Below are positions 58,647 to 64,000 of a stretch of DNA of 64,000 nucleotides, piece after piece. The stretch is from Arthrobacter sp. AQ5-06 (GTDB lineage Bacteria; Actinomycetota; Actinomycetes; Actinomycetales; Micrococcaceae). Position 1 is the first letter of the stretch. Each line of letters begins with the position of its first letter. The position numbers were made by a program, and so were the translations under genes. The stretch is taken from NCBI RefSeq assembly GCF_003287955.1, contig NZ_QMKP01000012.1:96036-160035 (forward strand). Direction: 5' to 3'. The notes below the pieces were generated by a model, which was given only the letters and a program-made list of their open reading frames with translations, did no database searches and was not told the DNA's origin.

Positions 58647-59630
58647 GTGACTCTTCCCAAACATGCTGCCGTGGCGCGGCAAAACCCCGCAACGGGCGAA
58701 ACTGAAGCGCAGGGGGACGCCATTGTGGCGGTTCCCCTGCGCCATCCCTGGCGGATCTCGATTGCCGTTGTGCTGGTGTTCCTGCTGGCGCTGTTCATCG
58801 TGGATGCGTCGCAGCGGCCCGACTACGGCTGGGCGGAGGTGGGCAAGTACCTCTTCGACCGCCGGATCAGCCAGGCGGCCTGGGTAACCCTGACGCTCAC
58901 CATCTATGCCATGGTTGGAGCCATCATCCTGGGGCTGCTCCTGGCCATCATGCGGCTCTCACCCAACCCGGTGGTCAAGAGCATCGCCTGGCTGTATCTG
59001 TGGATCTTCCGCGGGACCCCGGTCTACGTCCAGCTGGTATTTTGGGGCATCGTGGCGCTCATCTACCCCGTGTTCACCATCGGGATACCGTTCATGACGC
59101 CGTGGATCACCATTCCCAACGATGTGTTCACCAACCTCTACATCACCGCGGTGATCGGACTGGCGCTGAATGAGGCTGCCTACATGTCCGAGATTGTCCG
59201 CGCGGGGCTGCTGTCCGTTGATGAAGGCCAGGAGGAGGCGTCGACGGCGCTCGCCATGTCGTGGGGCCAGACAATGCGTTACGTGGTGGTTCCGCAAGCC
59301 ATGAAGATCATCATTCCGCCTACCGGCAACGAAGTGATCTCCATGCTCAAAACCACCTCACTCGTGGCCGCCATTCCCCTCAGTATCGACCTCTACGGGG
59401 TGTCCCGCGGCATCTCCGCGGTGACCTTCACCCCCGTTCCGCTGCTCATCGTGGCATCGATCTGGTACCTCCTGTTCACGTCTGTCCTTATGGTGGGGCA
59501 GCACTTCATCGAGAAGCGCTTCTCCCGCGGAACGGGACGGCGGCAGGCGGGACCGGCGTCGGAAACGGATCCTGCGGTGGCGGCAGTGACTGCGGCGCCG
59601 CTGGGCAACGACTTGGGAGGCAAGGGATGA
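58647..59630 (+). CDS. Polar amino-acid ABC importer, permease
   Basis: 327 residues from GTG 58647, with a hydrophilic N-terminal part of about 30 residues. HisMQ-type membrane subunit with EAA motif [41 protein letters not shown] and [14 protein letters not shown] (family signature). The C-terminus is polar. It carries one permease for what is probably a homodimer. Overlaps the ATPase start by 4 bp. Confidence 0.95.
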   Translation: MTLPKHAAVARQNPATGETEAQGDAIVAVPLRHPWRISIAVVLVFLLALFIVDASQRPDYGWAEVGKYLFDRRISQAAWVTLTLTIYAMVGAIILGLLLAIMRLSPNPVVKSIAWLYLWIFRGTPVYVQLVFWGIVALIYPVFTIGIPFMTPWITIPNDVFTNLYITAVIGLALNEAAYMSEIVRAGLLSVDEGQEEASTALAMSWGQTMRYVVVPQAMKIIIPPTGNEVISMLKTTSLVAAIPLSIDLYGVSRGISAVTFTPVPLLIVASIWYLLFTSVLMVGQHFIEKRFSRGTGRRQAGPASETDPAVAAVTAAPLGNDLGGKG

Positions 59631-60394
59631 GCGCTACTCCGATGGTGACCGCAGACCGAATCTCCAAGAGCTTCGGTTCCAACAACGTGCTGCGCAGCAT
59701 CAGCCTGGAAGCCCAGGCCGGCGAGGTGCTGTGCATCGTGGGGCCCAGCGGCTCCGGCAAGTCCACGTTCCTGCGCTGTATCAACCACCTTGAAAAGATC
59801 GACGCAGGCCGCCTCTTCGTGGAGGGGCAGCTGGTGGGATACCGGGAAAAGGGCGACAAACTTCATGAACTCAAGCCCAAGGAAGCAGCGCTCCAGCGCC
59901 GTGACATCGGCATGGTGTTCCAGCGGTTCAACCTGTTTCCGCACATGACCGCCCTGGAAAACATCATCCAGGCGCCGATGCGGGTCAAACGCATTCCGAA
60001 GTCCAAGGCCACCCTGCGCGCCATGGAGCTGATGGAACGCGTCGGGCTGGGAGACAAAGCGGATCACTACCCGGCGCATCTGTCCGGCGGTCAGCAGCAG
60101 CGCGTGGCCATCGCCCGGGCGCTGGCCATGGATCCCAAGCTGATGCTCTTCGACGAACCGACCAGTGCCCTGGACCCGGAGCTGGTGGGTGAGGTCCTGG
60201 ACGTTATGAAGGAACTGGCCACGAGCGGCATGACCATGATCGTGGTGACCCACGAGATGGGCTTTGCCCGCGAGGTGGCGGACTCCATCGCCTTCATGGA
60301 CGGCGGCGTGGTGGTCGAATCGGGCCCACCCCGTGAGCTGCTGGGAAATCCCCAGCAGGACCGGACCAAGGCGTTCCTCTCCAAGGTGCTGTAA
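59627..60394 (+). CDS. Polar amino-acid ABC importer, ATPase
   Basis: 255 residues from ATG 59627 (GGGAGG upstream), 4-bp overlap with the permease stop. Walker [10 protein letters not shown] (39-47), Q-loop [11 protein letters not shown], signature LSGGQQQR, Walker [13 protein letters not shown] and H-loop VVTHEMGF are all intact. Powers the importer encoded by the two upstream genes. No other gene joins the operon before the disrupted propeller gene. Confidence 0.96.
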   Translation: MSATPMVTADRISKSFGSNNVLRSISLEAQAGEVLCIVGPSGSGKSTFLRCINHLEKIDAGRLFVEGQLVGYREKGDKLHELKPKEAALQRRDIGMVFQRFNLFPHMTALENIIQAPMRVKRIPKSKATLRAMELMERVGLGDKADHYPAHLSGGQQQRVAIARALAMDPKLMLFDEPTSALDPELVGEVLDVMKELATSGMTMIVVTHEMGFAREVADSIAFMDGGVVVESGPPRELLGNPQQDRTKAFLSKVL

Positions 60395-60858
60395 GGGCCG
60401 GGCGGCCGAACGCGACGACAACCAGAAGAACCCAGCAGGGCTAACGGCGGCAGGTAGGATCGGAGGATTGCCGCTGGGCGGCCAAGGTTTTGGGGAACTT
60501 ATGAAGAACTTTCTGATGCACCGCGCCGCCGGCGATCCGGTCGATCCGGGCACGAAGACGCCAACTTTTCTGCGCGCAGGGGTGGCGCTGCTGGCTGCGG
60601 CCGGGCTCCTGCTGGGCCCCGCCGTCGTGGCTGTTCCGGCGTCTGCCGAGGACGCGAACGCGACTGACCCGGCGGTGACCGACTCAACCGTGATCGACGC
60701 CGGCATCCAGCCTTTGGGCGTGGCGGCCGCGCAGGACGGCACCCTATATGTCAGCGATTACCACTGGGCGGGCGGCATCAGCGTCTTCCAGCCCGGCGAA
60801 ACGCGCGCCTCCCGCACCATCAAGGCGGGACGTTTTCCCTCGTCGCTGACGGTGACGC

Positions 60859-62309
60859 GGCTCTTCGCGGTTGGTGGTGAAACCGGGGTTCGTGTCGTAG
60901 CAAAGTCGGGGCCCGTGGCCCTGCTGGGATGGATGTGTCTAGCATTCTTCCCAGGTCAGGAACCACGAGCCTTGAATCAGCCTACCCAGTCGCGCCCGGA
61001 TGCGGCCACGATAATCTTCAATCTGCCCGATTACCGGGTCCTCTCCGCCATCGATGACAGCGCCGGCGCCCGCGTTGTCACGGTCGTCTCGGAGTTTCCG
61101 CCGGGCTGTCCGGAGTGTGCCGTGATCGCTTCCCGTGTTCACTCCCGGCGCCGTCAGCGGTCCGGGACATCCTCGTTGCCGGGCCGGTGAACGTGTGGTG
61201 GGCCAAGCGCAGGTTCTTCTGCGACGAGACAGCCTGCGCCCGGAAGACCTTTTCCGAGGCGACCCCGCAGGTCCCACGGTTCGCCCGCTCCACCACCCGG
61301 CTTAAGGGCAGCCTCAAGGACGCCGTTATCGCTTCGGGGAGGGCAGCCAGCGAGGTCGCTGCCGCGTTCGGGGTGTGAGCCCTGGTGGCTGGTCAACACG
61401 GTCGTCCTCTCCGCCGCTGCGGCTCTGCCGTGCGTGGACCTGGTTTCGGCCACGCGGCTGGGAATAGATGAACACCGCTACCGGTCCGTGCGCTGGTTCA
61501 AGAACGAGAAGACCGGCAAATGGTCACGGTTCGAACCATGGATGTCGACCATCGTCGATGTCGATACAGGCCAGATCCTGGGCATCGTGGACGGCCGCGA
61601 CAGCCGCGGCGTGGGGGCCTGGCTCAAGGCCCGCCCCGCCACCTGGCTGGCCGGCATCCAGACGGTCGGGATCGACCCATCGGTGGCGTTCCGCAAGGCA
61701 CTGCGCGAGCACCTGCCCGACGCGGCAGTCAGCGTTGATCATTTCCATATGGTCCAACTCGCCAACGACATGCTCACCACGGTCCGCCAAAGGGTTTCCC
61801 GGGAGCAGAACGGGCGACGAGGCCTGAAAACGGACAAGGCCTGGGCCCACCGACAAATGCTGCTCCGCGGCTACGATACGCTCTCCGAAGCCGGAAAACA
61901 GCGCCTGGACGACGTCTTCGCCACCGATGACCCGACCCAGGAACTCGTCGCCGCCTGGGGCGTCAAGGAAGCCCTGCGGCTGCTCCTATCAAGCACCAAC
62001 CCGGCCAGCGTTCAGGACCGCCGGGCCTTCTTCGAGCGCCAGGTCACAGCCGCGGGGATGAAGGAAACCGACCGACTGATGGCCACCGTGACCAAGTGAC
62101 GGCCTGAGATACAAACCCTGCTCGCCACCAGGGTCACAACGGCCAAAAGTCGAGGCCGCGAACACCATGATCAAGAACATCAAACGCACCGCCCGCGGTT
62201 TCCGCAACCCCATCAACTACCAAGCACGTATCGTATTGAGAAGTGCCGCCCGGAGGGTGGCATGAATTCATCTCAGCGGGCCGGTATTCACCACGAACCG
62301 CGAAGAGCC
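60859..62309 (+). mobile_element. ISL3-family insertion sequence, 1451 bp, with intact ends and target duplication
   Basis: The ends 60859-60881 and 62287-62309 are 23-bp inverted repeats that differ at one base (outer end GGCTCTTCGCGGTT). Both sides have the same 8-bp target duplication GGTGACGC (60851-60858 and 62310-62317), as expected for ISL3. Its only gene is an ISL3 transposase, broken by several lesions. The perfect duplication suggests a fairly recent insertion, yet the transposase has already decayed. Confidence 0.95.
60972..62265 (+). pseudogene. ISL3-family transposase, frameshifted
   Basis: Starting about TTG 60972: TIIFNLPDYRVLSAIDDSAG with CPEC of the zinc ribbon. The frame shifts near 61158 (VRDILVAGPVNVWWAKRRFF) and again near 61378, followed by WWLVNTVVLSAAA, then DLVSATRLGIDEHRYRSVRW and VSVDHFHMVQLANDMLTTVR with catalytic Asp positions. 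A stop (TGA 62095-62097, probably from Trp) interrupts TVTK, and a last shift near 62146 leads to NTMIKNIKRTARGFRN. At least three frameshifts and one nonsense codon; not active. Confidence 0.9.
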
Positions 62310-62889
62310 GGTGACGCTGGACGGGACCCTGTATGTGCTCCAGTCGACAGAGTCCGGGCAGGCACAAATCGGCGTAGTAGCCCCCGGTGCCGGCGAAGCG
62401 GGCTTTGCGATCGGGGTGACCCCGGGCGCCCACTGGCTGACGGCGGGACCGGACGGATCGCTGTACGTGGCCAACCCATCTGAAGGGAGCTTGTCGGTGG
62501 TGCCGCCGGGCGGTGTATGGACCGAGCGCACTATCCAGGCGGGGCCTTACCCGGTGGAGGTGGCCTTGGGGCGAAGGACGGGACGGCGTACGCCACCAAC
62601 GAGTACGAGGGCACTGTCACCGTGGTGCCCGCCGGTTCGCCGAGCCCCTCCCACACCATCGCCGTGGGCGCGAAGGATCACCCGCACGGGATTGCTGCCG
62701 CGCCGGACGGAACCGTCTCCCGCGCCATCATCATGCCCGGAATAACCTCGTGATTAGCAAGCGGGAACTGCTCTCATCGCTCGGAGTCCTATTCGATGAG
62801 TTCAACTCTGGCGGAATCCTGATTAGGAGCGGTGGGACCAAGGGTGCGGGGACGCGTGCCGGGACTACCTGTGGAGCCCAAAGCCTGAG

Positions 62890-63729
62890 AGCACGGCCAG
62901 TGTGGCCAGCATTGCGAGGGTTCGCCCCGCGGGGCGGCGCGGCTGGTCGCCGACGCTCTGGTCACGGTGAAACGGCTGCCCGGCGACAAGGCCACGGGCC
63001 CGGTGCTGGTCCGCGCGGACTCGGCGTTCCACGGGTACGCCACCGTCAACGCCGCAGCCAAAGCCGGCGCGGCGGTTTCCGTCACTGCGCGCATGGACCC
63101 GGCCATCAGGAAGGCCATCGCGGGAATCGGGGAGGCCGCGTGGAAACCGATCCAGTACACGCATGCGCTCTTCGACGAGACCGCGGACCGGTGGATCTCC
63201 TCCGCCGAAGTCGCCGAAACCGGATACACCGCGTTCAGTTCCCGGAAACAGGGCGAACCCGTCACCGGGCGCCTGGTCGTCCGAAGAATCCCGGACCTGA
63301 ATCCGCACGCCGGGGGCCGGACAGCCGACGACCTTCGACACCTACCGGTCCACGCGTTTTTCACCCCCGGCACCCTGGACGCCGTGGCCGCCGATAAGGC
63401 CCACCGCGGGCATGCCATCTTCGAGTAGGTCAACGCGGACCTGAAGGACAGCGCCCTGGCTCATTTACCGTCAGGTGTTTCACGGCCAATGCGGCCTGGC
63501 TGGTCCTGGCAGCCATGGCGTTCAAACTCACCCGCGCCGCCGCAACAGCGGCAGGAACGGGCTGGCGAAAGCCCGGACCGGAACGATCCGGCGCAAACTG
63601 ATCAGCGTCCCGGCCAGAATCGCATCCTCCGCACGGAAGCTTCGCCTTCACTTCCCTGCGGACTGGCCCTCGGAGACAGCCTGGACGGCTCCGTTCACAC
63701 GCGTCTTTCCCCGGCCGGCGAAGACCTGA
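62890..63729 (+). mobile_element. IS1380-family transposase remnant
   Basis: The 3' two-thirds of an IS1380-type transposase in several frames: RGAARLVADALVTVKRLPGD, then GPVLVRADSAFHGYATVNAA (DDE Asp in RADSAF), VSVTARMDPAIRKAI, KPIQYTHALFDETADRWIS, LVVRRIPDLNPHAG, DAVAADKAHRGHAI, and, past a stop at 63426, NADLKDSALAHL and TANAAWLVLAAMAF. The N-terminal third is missing and a frameshift and stop lie in the rest. Typical of a dead insertion sequence; the ends cannot be fixed. Confidence 0.85.
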
Positions 63730-63910
63730 CCCGGCAGCCCCTGGCCACAACGATCAAGGACCCATCGTGGAACATCGCCGGCAGCGGGGCCGGAGTCTCC
63801 GGCACGCCCAAACGCGATCAACCCAGCCAAACCTCATCCCGGGATGCTCCATCAGTCCGTCGGTGGATCAAGGGGGACTATCTCATTAACGGTGTATCCG
63901 GCGGTTTCCT

Positions 63911-64000
63911 TTAGTAGTTTTCAGCTGCCGGGAATCGGTCGCTGAAGGTGATGGCGAAGGCGTTCAAAGCGGGCTTCCAACGCACGGCCCATCGGGTCCT
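63911..64000 (-). CDS. 3' end of an IS256 (Mutator)-family transposase, cut by the window edge
   Basis: The minus strand reads RTRWAVRWKPALNAFAITFS then DRFPAAENY and stop, matching the C-terminus of IS256-family transposases (RW..ALNAFA.TF.DR.PAAEN). It enters the window from the right. The region 63870-63905 between its stop and the IS1380 remnant, with GGACTATCTCATTAACGGTG, is probably its terminal inverted repeat. Confidence 0.8.
   Translation of the reverse strand, partial: RTRWAVRWKPALNAFAITFSDRFPAAENY

Larger units (their letters stand above)
60501..62753 (+). pseudogene. Secreted beta-propeller (NHL/YVTN-like) protein gene disrupted by an ISL3-family element
   Basis: From ATG 60501 (GGGGAA upstream): a signal peptide (VALLAAAGLLLGPAVVAVPASAED), then TVIDAGIQPLGVAAAQDGT and YVSDYHWAGGISVFQPGETR. 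The reading frame is cut at 60858 by the element at 60859-62309. Joining the two sides across the 8-bp target duplication restores the frame exactly: FPSSLTVT then LDGTLYVLQSTESG, TPGAHWLTAGPDGSLYVAN and AGPYPVEVAL. A second lesion, the loss of one G in the run 62568-62571, shifts the frame; the other frame then reads AKDGTAYATNEYEGTVTV to the stop at 62753. Repeated DGTLYV/DGSLYV blades identify a propeller of four or more blades. Two lesions make it non-functional. Confidence 0.9.

Overview
The window is high-GC, has GTG/TTG starts and 4-bp ATGA/GTGA gene overlaps, and carries families typical of Micrococcaceae (DUF222/HNH endonuclease, DUF6318 lipoprotein, Rpf-like transglycosylase with LysM, MSMEG_6728-type protein, DUF6457, GerW). 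It most likely comes from an Arthrobacter or Pseudarthrobacter chromosome. I found no rRNA, tRNA, CRISPR array or replication origin.

Layout. 0-3.8 kb: a partial phospholipase-D-N-like gene, then a two-gene McrBC-type modification-dependent restriction system. 3.8-6.9 kb: a divergent sensor kinase/OmpR-type regulator pair and an Hpt-like protein. 7-18.5 kb: vsr, a PNPOx-fold flavoprotein, a secreted lipoprotein/PKD pair, an Old Yellow Enzyme, Tex, a DUF222/HNH protein, an epimerase-like SDR and two poorly known proteins. 18.7-24.7 kb: an Rpf/LysM protein, a decayed UvrA paralogue, adenine deaminase, a winged-helix/X25 protein, YceI, acylphosphatase and an MFS exporter. 24.7-32.5 kb: a 1265-residue nuclease-helicase, TerC, an FdhF/YdeP molybdoenzyme and a DUF6457 protein. 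32.7-34.3 kb: a beta-lactamase-fold lipoprotein and a GNAT protein.

34.4-45.1 kb is a carbohydrate locus. A ROK repressor diverges from an ABC sugar importer (binding protein and two permeases, no ATPase), followed by a zinc-less MDR dehydrogenase, a TIM-barrel epimerase, an MGH1/GH63-like hydrolase and a glycogen-debranching-type hydrolase. Its upstream region holds an exact TGTGA-N6-TCACA Crp/GlxR-type box and an 8-bp direct repeat that may be the ROK site. A broken Gfo/Idh/MocA dehydrogenase sits inside the locus.

45.3-57.5 kb holds mostly single genes: glutathione-independent formaldehyde dehydrogenase, a Tat-type phosphoesterase, SRPBCC, two DinB proteins, GerW, a GCS2-type ligase, a VOC protein, GNAT, membrane proteins with a divergent TetR, a cupin and a 2-hydroxyacid dehydrogenase. 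57.7-60.4 kb is a complete polar amino-acid ABC importer. From 60.5 kb to the end the sequence is an insertion-sequence graveyard. A secreted beta-propeller gene is cut by a 1451-bp ISL3-family element with intact 23-bp inverted repeats and a perfect 8-bp target duplication; an IS1380-family remnant and the 3' end of an IS256-family transposase follow.

I did not find a clear-cut new system. The most notable points are three proteins that appear to have lost their defining active-site residues (McrC Asp to Asn, Hpt without its His, a beta-lactamase-fold lipoprotein without SxxK), the dated gene disruption by the ISL3 element, and several well-formed regulatory palindromes.
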